DNA of 64,000 nucleotides, from assembly GCF_900104945.1 (NCBI RefSeq), contig NZ_LT629736.1, positions 1,550,001 to 1,614,000 on the forward strand, given 5' to 3'. Made by a program: the position numbers and the translations under genes. The notes below the pieces were generated by a model, which had not been told where the DNA came from, did no database searches, and saw only the letters and a program-made list of their open reading frames with translations. Source of the stretch: Halopseudomonas xinjiangensis (GTDB lineage: Bacteria > Pseudomonadota > Gammaproteobacteria > Pseudomonadales > Pseudomonadaceae). Positions 27,606 to 37,578 of this stretch are shown one piece after another (within the stretch, counting starts at the first letter, position 1; the number at the start of each line of letters is the position of its first letter).

Positions 27606-29150
27606 ATGTCTAATCTCGCAGTTGGCAAGGCTCGCAACGCTTGCAGAAAAGGACTTCTGACGCTGGGGCTGCTGGTTGCGGCGGGTTGTCAGACCACATC
27701 CGAATACGCCTCCGACGGACAACCGGCGTATGTGGACGGCGGCGTGTTCGACTCCGTAAACAGCCCGGCGAAGCCCTACGGCCGCAGCGCGGGCAGCCCT
27801 GATGCCAATCAGCCGCATACCTTGTGGTCACGTTTGCGCGCGGGCTTTCTGCTCGACCCTGCAGCCATCGACGACCCCCGTATCGACCAGCAGCGCCTGG
27901 CGTTTGCCAGCCAGCCGCGTTATTTCGAGCTGAGCACGCAGCGGGCTCGCCGTTATCTCCACTACGTCACCGAGCAGGTCGAGGCGCGCGAAATGCCATC
28001 CGAGCTAGCCCTGCTGCCGTTTGTGGAAAGCTCCTACAATCCGATGGCTTATTCCAGTGCCAAGGCGGCCGGACTCTGGCAGTTCATCCCCTCGACCGGA
28101 CAGCTCTACTCGCTACGTCAGGATTGGTGGTATGACGGCCGCCGGGACATTACCGCCTCGACCCGCGCGGCACTGGACTACCTGACCCGGCTGAACCAGC
28201 AATTTGATGGCGACTGGCTGCTGGCCCTGGCGGCCTACAATTGCGGAGAAGGTTGCGTCGGCCGCGCAGTTAAGCGCAATCGCAAACTGGGACTGCCGAC
28301 CGATTACTGGAGCCTGCAGCTACCCCGCGAGACGATGAATTACGTTCCAAAACTGCTCGCGCTGGCGCAGATAATCGAAAGCCCGGCTGTTTACGGCACC
28401 GTACTGCCGGCTCTGCATGATGAACCGTATTTTGCGGAAATCACCGTGGACCAGCAGATCGATCTGCATAAGGCGGCGGAACTGGCTTCCATTTCGACCG
28501 AAGAGCTGCTGAGTCTCAACCCGGCCTTCAATCATCGTGTGACCGCACCCAAGGGCTCGTATCAATTGCTGGTACCCGTCGCCAATGCCGAGCAGTTCGC
28601 AGCCGCCTTGGTTGATCTGCCCGAGTCCGAGCGGCTGGGATTCCAGCCTTACCAGGTCCGTCGTGGCGACACCCTTTCGCAGATCGCCCGCAGGCATCAG
28701 GTCAACGTCAGTGCCATACGCGACGTGAACAACCTCGACGGCAACGTCATTCACGCCGGCCAGACACTCATGCTTCCCCAATTCGGCGACAGCATCGCCC
28801 CTCCGACAGCACTGGCCAGCGCCAGTGCACCCAAGCCAGCCTCCTACAAGGTCAAGCCCGGCGACAATCTGTGGCTCATCGCACGGAAACATGGGATCAG
28901 CGTGAGCAACATTCAGCAACACAACAAGCTCAAAGGCTCGGCGTTAACCGTGGGCCAGACGCTGTCTCTACCGGGGGCAACCCTGGCCGTGGCGTCCGGC
29001 CCACGCAAACACACCTATGTGGTGCGGGCGGGCGATTCACTATATAGCATTGCCCGTCAGTTCAAGGTTGGAATCGACAGCATCCGCAAGTGGAACGCGC
29101 TCGGTCCTGTGTTGCGACCAGGGCAACAGCTCACGCTGCATCTGCCATAA
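27606..29150 (+). CDS. mltD: Membrane-bound lytic murein transglycosylase D
   Basis: Lipoprotein lytic transglycosylase that cuts peptidoglycan glycan strands. The 514-residue product starts with a signal peptide ending in the lipobox LLVAAGC. The SLT domain has catalytic Glu in LPFVESSYNPMAYSSAKAAG followed by LWQFIPSTG and LAAYNCGEGCV. Three LysM repeats lie in the C-terminal third: YQVRRGDTLSQIARRH, YKVKPGDNLWLIARKH and YVVRAGDSLYSIARQF. E. coli MltD has two LysM. It is followed about 70 bases later by the npp importer genes on the same strand. Confidence 0.94.
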   Translation: MSNLAVGKARNACRKGLLTLGLLVAAGCQTTSEYASDGQPAYVDGGVFDSVNSPAKPYGRSAGSPDANQPHTLWSRLRAGFLLDPAAIDDPRIDQQRLAFASQPRYFELSTQRARRYLHYVTEQVEAREMPSELALLPFVESSYNPMAYSSAKAAGLWQFIPSTGQLYSLRQDWWYDGRRDITASTRAALDYLTRLNQQFDGDWLLALAAYNCGEGCVGRAVKRNRKLGLPTDYWSLQLPRETMNYVPKLLALAQIIESPAVYGTVLPALHDEPYFAEITVDQQIDLHKAAELASISTEELLSLNPAFNHRVTAPKGSYQLLVPVANAEQFAAALVDLPESERLGFQPYQVRRGDTLSQIARRHQVNVSAIRDVNNLDGNVIHAGQTLMLPQFGDSIAPPTALASASAPKPASYKVKPGDNLWLIARKHGISVSNIQQHNKLKGSALTVGQTLSLPGATLAVASGPRKHTYVVRAGDSLYSIARQFKVGIDSIRKWNALGPVLRPGQQLTLHLP

Positions 29151-29218
29151 GAACGACACACTTTCGTCAGGAGCGTCGGGATGGTAGCGTGAGCGCTGAT
29201 CAGACCAGATGGCTACTA

Positions 29219-31051
29219 ATGACGTTTAAGCGCAACTCCCTGTTTATCTTGATATTGCTTATGCTGCCCTGGGCCTGGGTTCAGGCGGCTGTTTACAAGC
29301 AACACGGCTACGCTCTGTACGGGCAACCGCGTTATACGGCCGACTTCGAACACCTGGACTACGTCAATCCGGACGCACCCGAGGGGGGCACCTTGCGGGT
29401 CATGGGCTCGGGGACCTTCGATACCGTCAATCCTTACACATTGAAGGGCACCAGCCCGGCCAATACCGGAAATTTTCTTCATTACGGCATCAGCGAGCTC
29501 AATGAACCACTGATGGTAGGGAGCGGTGCGTATGATCCCTCCGGGGACGAGCCGTACTCAGCCTATGGCCTCATCGCCGAATCGCTCGAGTTTTCCGATG
29601 ATCGTAGCTGGGTTGTGTTCAATCTGCGGCCCGAGGCCCGGTTTCACGACGGCCAGCCGATCACGGCGGCGGATGTCGAATTCACCTACCGGCTACTCAA
29701 ACGCGAAGCCCACCCGAACTACCGGTCGATGCTGCAGGACGTGAAGCGCGTTGACATACTGGGCAAGCACCGCATTCGTTTTGTCTTCAGCCGCAGCGAC
29801 AACCCGCTATTGATCCTGCGTCTCGGCGAGCTGCCGGTGATGCCGGAACATCATTGGCGCGACCGGGAGTTCTCCAGTACGACATACGAGCCAGGGCTCA
29901 ACAGCGGGCCCTATCGCATTACGCATATCGAGCCGGGACGGCGACTGGTCTTCGAACGAGTGAAGAACTACTGGGGTGAAGATCTGCCCATCAATCGTGG
30001 CAAGTACAACGTCGACCGGATGGAAGTCGAGTTCTATCGCGACAACAGCGTCGCGTTCGAAGCCTTCAAAGCCGGCGAATTCGATATCTACTTCGATCAC
30101 AAGTCGAGCAACTGGGCGACCGGCTACGATTTCCCCGCAGTGCGTACCGGCGAGGTGGTCAAGCGAGCCGTGCCTCACAGCATTCCCAGCGCTACGCAGG
30201 CACTGTTCTTCAATACCCGCCGTGCGCCATTCGACCAGCGCGCGGCGCGGGAAGCGCTCGGCATGCTCTTCGACTTCGAGTGGTCCAACCGCGTGCTGTT
30301 CTACGATGCCTATGAGCGCTCGCTGAGCTACTTTCCGAATAGTCCCTTCGCGGCCACCGATCTGCCGGCGGGCCAGGAATTCCTCTATCTGCAGCCCTAC
30401 CGGGAGCAGTTGCCGGACGGTTTGTTCCGCCAACCCTTCAGCCTGCCGCAGACCGACGGCCGCGGCATTCCACGCAAAACGCAGCGCGCCGCTGTGGAAC
30501 GCTTCGCCGAGGCTGGCTACACGTTGAAAAACGGTGAAATGCGGGACGAGCGTGGGCGGCAGCTAAGTTTCGAGGTGTTACTGGTCAACCCTAGTCTTGA
30601 ACGCATTGTGCAACCTTACCGCGCCAACCTCGCCAGGTTGGGGATAGACATGCAAATCCGCACGGTCGATCGCGCCCAGTATCGCGCTCGCCTCGACCAG
30701 TTCGACTACGACATGATCTTCGCCACCCTCCCCCAGGGATTGTCCCCCGGTATGGAGCAGCACGCCTACTTTCACTCCAGCCAACGGGACGTACGCGGCA
30801 GCCGAAACTACGCCGGTATCGATGATCCGGTAGTGGATCGCATGATCGAACACCTGCTCGCCGCGTCGACGCGCGAGCAGCAGATCGCCGCAACCCGGGC
30901 GTTAGACAGGGTGCTCCTTTGGGGGCACTATACGATCCCGAACTGGTATATCGACTACCACCGCATCGCGCATCGCCACTGGCTGGAATCTGCCGCGACG
31001 CCCCCCTATTCGCTGTCCATACGCAGCTGGTGGATAGACAGAACAAGATGA
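29219..31051 (+). CDS. nppA1: Peptide/nucleoside-peptide ABC importer binding protein 1 (YejA-like)
   Basis: Periplasmic family-5 solute-binding protein of about 610 residues. Signal peptide MTFKRNSLFILILLMLPWA... ends in VQAA before VYKQHGYALYG. Family pattern seen: FEHLDYVNPDAPEGGTLRV, RPEARFHDGQPITAADVEFT, and EAFKAGEFDIYFDHKSSNWA. The first of five genes that match Pseudomonas aeruginosa NppA1A2BCD, an importer of peptides and uridyl-peptide or microcin C-type antibiotics, and E. coli YejABEF. I chose the ATG at 29219; a GTG at 29189 is possible. Gene names rest on family and order. Confidence 0.87.
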   Translation: MTFKRNSLFILILLMLPWAWVQAAVYKQHGYALYGQPRYTADFEHLDYVNPDAPEGGTLRVMGSGTFDTVNPYTLKGTSPANTGNFLHYGISELNEPLMVGSGAYDPSGDEPYSAYGLIAESLEFSDDRSWVVFNLRPEARFHDGQPITAADVEFTYRLLKREAHPNYRSMLQDVKRVDILGKHRIRFVFSRSDNPLLILRLGELPVMPEHHWRDREFSSTTYEPGLNSGPYRITHIEPGRRLVFERVKNYWGEDLPINRGKYNVDRMEVEFYRDNSVAFEAFKAGEFDIYFDHKSSNWATGYDFPAVRTGEVVKRAVPHSIPSATQALFFNTRRAPFDQRAAREALGMLFDFEWSNRVLFYDAYERSLSYFPNSPFAATDLPAGQEFLYLQPYREQLPDGLFRQPFSLPQTDGRGIPRKTQRAAVERFAEAGYTLKNGEMRDERGRQLSFEVLLVNPSLERIVQPYRANLARLGIDMQIRTVDRAQYRARLDQFDYDMIFATLPQGLSPGMEQHAYFHSSQRDVRGSRNYAGIDDPVVDRMIEHLLAASTREQQIAATRALDRVLLWGHYTIPNWYIDYHRIAHRHWLESAATPPYSLSIRSWWIDRTR

Positions 31052-31071
31052 TCGGACATACGAGCCCTCAC

Positions 31072-32946
31072 ATGCATGCCATCAAGCTATTCGGCGGATG
31101 TCTCGCCCTGCTCGCCTCGCTGGCCCAGGCCGCCCCAGGCAACCACGCTCTGACCCTTTACGGTGAGCCGCCGAAATATTCAGCTGATTTCGAGCATTTC
31201 GAATATGCCAACCCGGAGGCACCCAAAGGCGGAACGCTGCGCCTCTCAGGTTTTGGCGGCTTCGACTCGTTCAACGGTTTCATCAGCAAAGGCACCGCTG
31301 CAGAGCAGCTCGATCTAATCTACGACACCCTGACGTTTCATTCTCTCGACGAACCATTCACCGAATATGGGCTGATCGCCGAGCGGATCGAACGTGCCGA
31401 GGACGGCACCTGGGTACGCTTTCATCTGCGCCCCGAAGCGCGCTTTCATGATGGTGAGCCGGTCACCGCCGCCGACGTCGTGTTTACCTTCAATACGCTG
31501 GTGGAGAAAGGCACGCCCTTCTATCGGGCCTATTATGCCGACGTCGAAAGCGTCACCGCAGACGATGACCACACCGTGACCTTTCGCTTCAAGGATGGGC
31601 AGAATCGAGAGCTGCCGCTGGTGCTCGGACAGCTACCTGTCCTCCCGGAACACTTCTGGGCAGAGAATGACTTCGATCGCGGCGGCCTGCAGGCACCGCT
31701 GGGCAGCGGCCCCTATCGCATTACCGATGTTCGTCCTGGCCGCTCAGTCACCTTCGAACGGGTAAGGGACTGGTGGGCGAAGGACTTACCGGTTCAAAAA
31801 GGCTTTCACAACTTTGATCGCATCGTCGTCGACTATTACCGGGATACCGGCGTCGCACTGGAAGCATTCAAGGCCGGACAGTTCGACTTCAATCAAGAAG
31901 TGAGCGCCCGGAACTGGGCCACCGGATATGACAGCCCCGCGCTGCGCGACGGCCGTATCATCAAGGAAGAAATCCCCAACCAGAACACTCAGGGCATGCA
32001 GGGTTTCGTCTTTAACCTGCGCAAGCCGCAGTTCGATGATCCGCGCGTGCGCCAGGCCATCAGCCTGCTGTTCGACTTCGAATGGGCCAATGCTCGTCTG
32101 TTCCACGGGGCCTATACACGCAGCGAGAGCTTCTTTGGCAACTCCGAACTAGCGGCCGAAGGCTCGCCGAGCGAGGCCGAACTGGCGCTACTGGAACCGC
32201 TTAGGGACACGTTGCCCGAATCGGTATTCGGCCCTGCTCATCGCCCGCCGGAAACCGACGGCAGCGGCGTCATTCGCGAGCAGATGCGTCAGGCCTATGC
32301 TCTTTTGCAGGAGGCCGGATGGAGTATCAAGGACGATCAACTGGTGAATGAAGCCGGGGAACCGCTGAAGTTCGAATTTCTGTTGGTTCAGGCAGATTTC
32401 GAGCGCGTTCTGTTGCCGTTCAAGCGCAATCTCGCATCCCTCGGCATCGAAATGAATATCCGCCGGGTCGACGTTTCGCAGTACATCAATCGTCTGCGCA
32501 GCCGCGACTTCGACATGGTGGTCAGCGGCTTCGGCCAGTCCAACTCGCCGGGGAACGAGCAGCGTGAATACTGGCATTCGTCCAGCGCCGACAACCCCGG
32601 CAGTCGCAACCTCATGGGGCTACGTGATCCGGCGGTAGACGCCCTGGTAGAAGGATTGATACAAGCCGACTCACGCGAAGAATTGATCAACCACACCCGT
32701 GCTCTGGATCGAGTGTTGCGCGCCAAGCATATCCTGGTTCCGAATTTCTACACTCCGGTCTATCGCGTGGCCTACTGGGACAAGTTTGCCCACCCGGCGA
32801 TTGCGCCGAAGTATGATCTCGGTCTGCGCACCTGGTGGGTCGATCAGAGCAAGCCTGACGCACCGGCACCCGAGACGCTGATTGGCGAGCCGGCGCCTGC
32901 CAGCACACAGAGCGAGCCGCAAGAAGCCAGCGGGGCCGAAGACTAA
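31072..32946 (+). CDS. nppA2: Peptide/nucleoside-peptide ABC importer binding protein 2 (YejA-like)
   Basis: A second family-5 binding protein of about 624 residues, clearly a paralogue of its upstream neighbour: YSADFEHFEYANPEAPKGGT, RPEARFHDGEPVTAADVVFT, EAFKAGQFDFNQEVSARNWA. Signal peptide MHAIKLFGGCLALLASLAQA. The ATG at 31048 overlaps the upstream stop and would add eight residues; I prefer 31072 for the signal peptide, but coupling favours 31048. The acidic, Pro-rich C-terminal tail (about 30 residues) is unusual. The permease gene starts directly after its stop. Confidence 0.87.
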   Translation: MHAIKLFGGCLALLASLAQAAPGNHALTLYGEPPKYSADFEHFEYANPEAPKGGTLRLSGFGGFDSFNGFISKGTAAEQLDLIYDTLTFHSLDEPFTEYGLIAERIERAEDGTWVRFHLRPEARFHDGEPVTAADVVFTFNTLVEKGTPFYRAYYADVESVTADDDHTVTFRFKDGQNRELPLVLGQLPVLPEHFWAENDFDRGGLQAPLGSGPYRITDVRPGRSVTFERVRDWWAKDLPVQKGFHNFDRIVVDYYRDTGVALEAFKAGQFDFNQEVSARNWATGYDSPALRDGRIIKEEIPNQNTQGMQGFVFNLRKPQFDDPRVRQAISLLFDFEWANARLFHGAYTRSESFFGNSELAAEGSPSEAELALLEPLRDTLPESVFGPAHRPPETDGSGVIREQMRQAYALLQEAGWSIKDDQLVNEAGEPLKFEFLLVQADFERVLLPFKRNLASLGIEMNIRRVDVSQYINRLRSRDFDMVVSGFGQSNSPGNEQREYWHSSSADNPGSRNLMGLRDPAVDALVEGLIQADSREELINHTRALDRVLRAKHILVPNFYTPVYRVAYWDKFAHPAIAPKYDLGLRTWWVDQSKPDAPAPETLIGEPAPASTQSEPQEASGAED

Positions 32947-34020
32947 ATGCTGGCTTATATCGTTCGTCGTCTTCTGCTGATCATCCCGACGCTGTTCGGC
33001 ATTTTGCTCATCAACTTTCTGATCATTCAGGCCGCGCCCGGTGGCCCGGTAGAGCAGATGATCGCCAATCTGGAAGGTATGGAAGGGGCAACCAGCCGAA
33101 TCTCCGGCAGTGCCCAGGGCGAAGTTGCGGCCAGTGGCAGCTATCGCGGCGCACAGGGGCTGGACCCGTCCATCATCGCCGAGATCGAGCGGATGTACGG
33201 CTTCGACAAGCCACCGCATGAGCGCTTCTGGCTGATGATCAAGGGTTATCTGACTTTCGACTTCGGCGACAGCTTCTTCCGTGACGCCAGCGTGACCGAC
33301 CTGATTCTGGAGAAGATGCCCGTCTCGATCTCCCTGGGGCTCTGGACGACGCTGCTGACCTACCTGATATCCATACCCTTGGGGATTCGCAAGGCGATCA
33401 AGCATGGTTCAGCGTTCGATGTGTGGAGCAGCTCGCTGATCATTGTCGGCTACGCCATTCCCGGGTTTCTGCTGGCCATCCTGCTCATCGTACTGTTCGC
33501 CGGTGGCAGCTATTGGGACTGGTTCCCGCTTCGCGGCCTAACCTCCAATAACTGGGATCAACTCGATACCTGGGGCAAGATCAAGGACTACCTGTGGCAC
33601 CTGATCCTGCCGATCACAGCCATGGTCATCGGCAGCTTCGCCACGCTGACCATGCTCACCAAAAACTGTTTCCTTGATGAGATCGGCAAGCAGTACGTGA
33701 CCACCGCCCGGGCAAAGGGGCTGACCGAACGCCGCGTACTGTACGGCCACGTCTTCCGCAATGCCATGCTGCTGATCATCGCCGGCTTTCCCTCGGCCTT
33801 GATCAGCGTGTTCTTTACGGGGGCGTTGCTGATCGAAGTGATCTTCTCTCTGGATGGCCTCGGGCTGCTTGGTTTCGAAGCCGCGATCAACCGCGACTAC
33901 CCGGTGATGTTCGGCACGCTGTTCATCTTCACCCTGCTCGGCCTGATCGTTAAGTTGATTGGCGACATCGCCTATACGCTGGTCGACCCACGCATCGACT
34001 TTGAAAGTCGGGAGGGTTGA
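32947..34020 (+). CDS. nppB: ABC importer permease (YejB-like)
   Basis: A 357-residue inner-membrane permease of the oligopeptide type. N-terminal helix [20 protein letters not shown], a periplasmic loop, then the permease domain with the EAA loop [21 protein letters not shown]-terminal [14 protein letters not shown] is typical of YejB. Starts at the base after the nppA2 stop, with two co-oriented genes following at gaps of a few bases. Confidence 0.93.
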   Translation: MLAYIVRRLLLIIPTLFGILLINFLIIQAAPGGPVEQMIANLEGMEGATSRISGSAQGEVAASGSYRGAQGLDPSIIAEIERMYGFDKPPHERFWLMIKGYLTFDFGDSFFRDASVTDLILEKMPVSISLGLWTTLLTYLISIPLGIRKAIKHGSAFDVWSSSLIIVGYAIPGFLLAILLIVLFAGGSYWDWFPLRGLTSNNWDQLDTWGKIKDYLWHLILPITAMVIGSFATLTMLTKNCFLDEIGKQYVTTARAKGLTERRVLYGHVFRNAMLLIIAGFPSALISVFFTGALLIEVIFSLDGLGLLGFEAAINRDYPVMFGTLFIFTLLGLIVKLIGDIAYTLVDPRIDFESREG

Positions 34021-34022
34021 GC

Positions 34023-35051
34023 ATGGGTTTCCAACTGTCACCGATGAATCAGCGGCGCATGGATCGCTTCAAGGCCAACCGGCGCGGATGGTGGTCACTG
34101 CATATATTCACGGTGCTATTCGTACTGAGCCTTGGCGCTGAACTGATAGCCAACGACAAACCCTTGGTGCTGAGCTATCAGGATGAGCTGTATTTTCCGG
34201 TCTTCGCCCGGTATGCAGAGACGGAGTTCGGTGGTGAATTTCCTATCGAAGCGGACTACCGCAGCCCCTACGTGAGACAGCTCATCGAGGAGGAAGGCGA
34301 AGGCTGGATGCTCTGGCCACCGATCCCCTACAGCTATTCGACGATCAATTATGAACTCGACGTTCCGGCTCCCGCGCCGCCCTCTCCCGACAACTGGCTG
34401 GGAACCGACGACCAGGCGCGCGACGTGCTCTCGCGCGTCATATATGGTTTTCGCATATCGGTACTCTTCGCTCTGACCCTGACTATCGTCAGCTCCGTCA
34501 TCGGTGTGGTGGCGGGCGCTGTCCAGGGGTTCTATGGCGGGCGAGTCGACCTGATCGGGCAGCGCTTCATCGAGGTATGGTCCGGCCTCCCGGTGCTGTA
34601 TCTGTTGATCATCCTCGCCAGTTTCGTTCAGCCCAACTTCTGGTGGCTGCTGGGAATCATGTTGCTGTTTTCCTGGATGTCGCTGGTCGACGTCGTGCGC
34701 GCCGAATTCCTCCGCGGCCGCAATCTGGAGTATGTGCGGGCCGCGCGCGCTCTCGGGGCCAGTAATCAGGTGATCATGTTCCGCCACATCCTGCCCAACG
34801 CGATGGTTGCGACCCTGACCTTTTTTCCGTTCATCCTCACTGGTGGTGTCATTACGCTCACTTCGCTGGATTTCCTCGGCTTCGGCTTGCCGGCCGGATC
34901 TCCTTCGCTGGGTGAGCTCATCTCGCAGGGCAAGTCCAACCTTCAAGCACCGTGGCTGGGCCTCACCGCGTTCGTCGTGCTCTCCTTGATGCTCACCCTG
35001 CTGGTGTTCATTGGCGAGGCGCTGCGCGACGCCTTCGACCCGAGGAAGTGA
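34023..35051 (+). CDS. nppC: ABC importer permease (YejE-like)
   Basis: Second permease, 342 residues; ATG at 34023 eight bases after GGAGG (a TTG two codons earlier is the alternative). An N-terminal anchor, then a long periplasmic segment (about 40-120) with the family feature WPPIPYSYSTINYEL, and NWLGTDDQARDVLSRVIYGF. The EAA loop is YVRAARALGASNQVIMFRHI. Together with nppB it forms the membrane channel. Confidence 0.93.
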   Translation: MGFQLSPMNQRRMDRFKANRRGWWSLHIFTVLFVLSLGAELIANDKPLVLSYQDELYFPVFARYAETEFGGEFPIEADYRSPYVRQLIEEEGEGWMLWPPIPYSYSTINYELDVPAPAPPSPDNWLGTDDQARDVLSRVIYGFRISVLFALTLTIVSSVIGVVAGAVQGFYGGRVDLIGQRFIEVWSGLPVLYLLIILASFVQPNFWWLLGIMLLFSWMSLVDVVRAEFLRGRNLEYVRAARALGASNQVIMFRHILPNAMVATLTFFPFILTGGVITLTSLDFLGFGLPAGSPSLGELISQGKSNLQAPWLGLTAFVVLSLMLTLLVFIGEALRDAFDPRK

Positions 35052-35052
35052 C

Positions 35053-36672
35053 ATGACCGACCAGCCTTTGATACGGATCGAAAATCTCAGCGTCGCGTTT
35101 GCGTCCGAACGGGAAGAAACGCTCGCGGTAAAAGGTGTCAGCTTCGAGCTCAACCCCGGACAGACGCTAGCACTGGTAGGAGAAAGCGGCTCGGGCAAAT
35201 CCGTCACAGCGCATTCCATCTTGCGCCTGCTGCCCGCCTCTTCTTCCCGCCATCCCACCGGGGAAATTTTCTACCGCGGCGAGAACCTGCTGACGGCGAA
35301 CGAGAAACGGTTGCGTCAGGTGCGGGGCAACCGCATTTCGATGATTTTCCAGGAACCAATGTCGTCGTTGAATCCGTTGCACACAATCGAACGGCAGATC
35401 AACGAGGTGCTGTTCCTGCACAAGGGTCTGGACAAGGTCGCGGCCCGAGAACGGACGCTCGAGTTACTCGACCTGGTCGGGATCCCTGACCCGGCCAGCC
35501 GACTCAAGGCCTATCCACATGAGCTTTCAGGCGGGCAACGCCAACGGGTCATGATAGCCATGGCCCTGGCCAACGAACCTGAATTGCTTATCGCAGACGA
35601 GCCGACCACGGCGCTGGATGTTACCGTACAGCTCAAAATCCTTGAGTTGCTCAAATCGCTTCAGCAGAAGCTCGGCATGGCCCTGCTGCTGATCAGCCAT
35701 GATCTGAATCTGGTTCGAAGAATCGCGCACCGCGTATGTGTCATGTATCAAGGTCGCGTCGTCGAAGAGAATGATTGTGCAACGCTCTTCGCCAGCCCTC
35801 AGCATGAGTACACGCGCGAGCTACTGGCTGCCGACCCATCGGGTGATCCGGTTGAAGCGGATCCACAAGCACCGACGATCCTGCGAGCCGAAAACCTGCG
35901 CGTATGGTTTCCGATACGCCAGGGCGTGTTCAAGCGGGTCGTAGATCACGTCAAAGCCGTGACCGATGCGAGCTTCTCGCTGCAACGTGGCCAGACGCTG
36001 GGCATTGTCGGTGAAAGTGGTTCGGGCAAGACCACGCTCGGGATGGCGCTGCTTCGCCTGATCGAGAGCGAAGGATTGATTGAATGCAACGGGCAGCGTC
36101 TGGACGGCCTTGGCCAGAATGCAGTGCGGCCCATGCGCAGGCAATTCCAGGTGGTGTTTCAGGATCCATTCGGCAGCCTGAGCCCACGCATGTCGATTGC
36201 TCAGATCATCAGCGAGGGGCTGCAGATTCACCGCATCGGCACTGCGCCCGAACGGGAGCAGATGGTCATTCAGGCTCTGGAGGAAGTCGGCCTGGATCCT
36301 GATAGCCGGCACCGCTATCCGCACGAGTTTTCCGGCGGTCAGCGTCAGCGGGTGGCCATCGCCCGCGCGCTGGTACTGAAACCGTCGTTGATCCTGCTGG
36401 ACGAGCCGACCTCTGCGCTCGACCGCACCGTGCAGGGTCAGGTGGTCGAATTGCTCCGCGATCTGCAGCGCAGGCACAATCTGAGTTATTTGTTTATCAG
36501 CCACGACCTTGCAGTCGTCAGGGCGCTCAGCCACCAGTTGATGGTGATTCGTCATGGCGAGATCGTAGAACAGGGGCCGGCAAGGGAGATATTCGCTTCG
36601 CCACAACATGGCTATACTCGCCAGTTACTCGAAGCGGCTTTCGCTCACCCGGTCGAACACAACACGGCCTGA
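35053..36672 (+). CDS. nppD: ABC importer ATPase with two nucleotide-binding domains (YejF-like)
   Basis: A fused-pair ATPase of 539 residues. Domain 1: Walker [10 protein letters not shown], signature LSGGQRQRV, Walker [13 protein letters not shown]. Domain 2: Walker [10 protein letters not shown], signature FSGGQRQRV, Walker [16 protein letters not shown] one base after the nppC stop, with GAGGA. It energises uptake through nppBC and closes the importer operon; fabI follows after 33 bases. Confidence 0.94.
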   Translation: MTDQPLIRIENLSVAFASEREETLAVKGVSFELNPGQTLALVGESGSGKSVTAHSILRLLPASSSRHPTGEIFYRGENLLTANEKRLRQVRGNRISMIFQEPMSSLNPLHTIERQINEVLFLHKGLDKVAARERTLELLDLVGIPDPASRLKAYPHELSGGQRQRVMIAMALANEPELLIADEPTTALDVTVQLKILELLKSLQQKLGMALLLISHDLNLVRRIAHRVCVMYQGRVVEENDCATLFASPQHEYTRELLAADPSGDPVEADPQAPTILRAENLRVWFPIRQGVFKRVVDHVKAVTDASFSLQRGQTLGIVGESGSGKTTLGMALLRLIESEGLIECNGQRLDGLGQNAVRPMRRQFQVVFQDPFGSLSPRMSIAQIISEGLQIHRIGTAPEREQMVIQALEEVGLDPDSRHRYPHEFSGGQRQRVAIARALVLKPSLILLDEPTSALDRTVQGQVVELLRDLQRRHNLSYLFISHDLAVVRALSHQLMVIRHGEIVEQGPAREIFASPQHGYTRQLLEAAFAHPVEHNTA

Positions 36673-36705
36673 AGAACGGGCCCAGCAGAAAAACAGGAAC
36701 CAAGC

Positions 36706-37500
36706 ATGGGATTTCTTACCGGTAAACGCGTCCTCATCGTAGGTGTAGCCAGCAAACTGTCGATCGCCTCCGGCATCGCCGCTGCCATGCATCGCGAGGG
36801 CGCCGAACTCGCCTTTACCTACCAGAACGAGAAACTCAAGGCACGCGTCGAAGGGTTCGCCGCCGAATGGGGTTCGGGGCCGGAATTGTGCTTTCCTTGC
36901 GACGTGGCTGATGATGCCGAGATCGAGAAAGTCTTCGCCGAGCTCGGCAAGAAGTGGGACGGCCTCGACTGCATCGTGCACTCTGTCGGCTTCGCCCCCG
37001 GCGACCAGCTGGACGGCGACTTTACGGACGTCACCACCCGTGAAGGGTTCCGCATCGCCCATGACATCAGTGCCTACAGCTTCGTTGCGCTGGCCAAGGC
37101 CGGACGCGAGATGATGAAAGGACGCAACGGCAGCCTGCTGACTCTTTCGTACCTTGGCGCTGAGCGCACCATGCCGAATTACAACGTGATGGGTATGGCC
37201 AAGGCTAGCCTGGAAGCCGGCGTTCGCTACCTCGCTACCAGCCTGGGGCCGGAAGGCACTCGCGTGAATGCCATCTCCGCCGGCCCTATTCGCACTCTCG
37301 CTGCCTCGGGCATCAAGAGCTTCCGCAAGATGCTGTCCCACAATGAGCGTCAGACGCCTATGCGCCGCAACGTCACCATTGACGAAGTCGGCAATGTAGG
37401 CGCGTTTCTGTGCTCCGACCTTGCTTCTGGGATATCTGGCGAGATCACATACGTCGATGGCGGCTTCAATATCACCGCCATGGGTAACCTGGAAGAGTAA
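36706..37500 (+). CDS. fabI: Enoyl-ACP reductase FabI
   Basis: NADH-dependent enoyl-acyl-carrier-protein reductase of type II fatty acid synthesis, target of triclosan-type inhibitors. The 264-residue product has the FabI-type atypical Gly motif [28 protein letters not shown], and the Tyr-x6-Lys in [20 protein letters not shown]-terminal [14 protein letters not shown]. It is close behind nppD and may be partly co-transcribed; a strong terminator follows. Confidence 0.96.
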   Translation: MGFLTGKRVLIVGVASKLSIASGIAAAMHREGAELAFTYQNEKLKARVEGFAAEWGSGPELCFPCDVADDAEIEKVFAELGKKWDGLDCIVHSVGFAPGDQLDGDFTDVTTREGFRIAHDISAYSFVALAKAGREMMKGRNGSLLTLSYLGAERTMPNYNVMGMAKASLEAGVRYLATSLGPEGTRVNAISAGPIRTLAASGIKSFRKMLSHNERQTPMRRNVTIDEVGNVGAFLCSDLASGISGEITYVDGGFNITAMGNLEE

Positions 37501-37505
37501 AGCCA

Positions 37506-37543
37506 GACATAAAAAAAGCCGCGAAAGCGGCTTTTTTTATGTC
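37506..37543. terminator. Bidirectional terminator between fabI and ppiD
   Basis: A perfect 17-base-pair palindrome (37506-37522 with 37527-37543), core AGCCGC-GAAA-GCGGCT, flanked by seven A on one side and seven T on the other, so it works for both converging genes. Confidence 0.95.
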
Positions 37544-37578
37544 TAAAAAGCGCGCTGGCCATTCCCGGCGCGCTCTGT

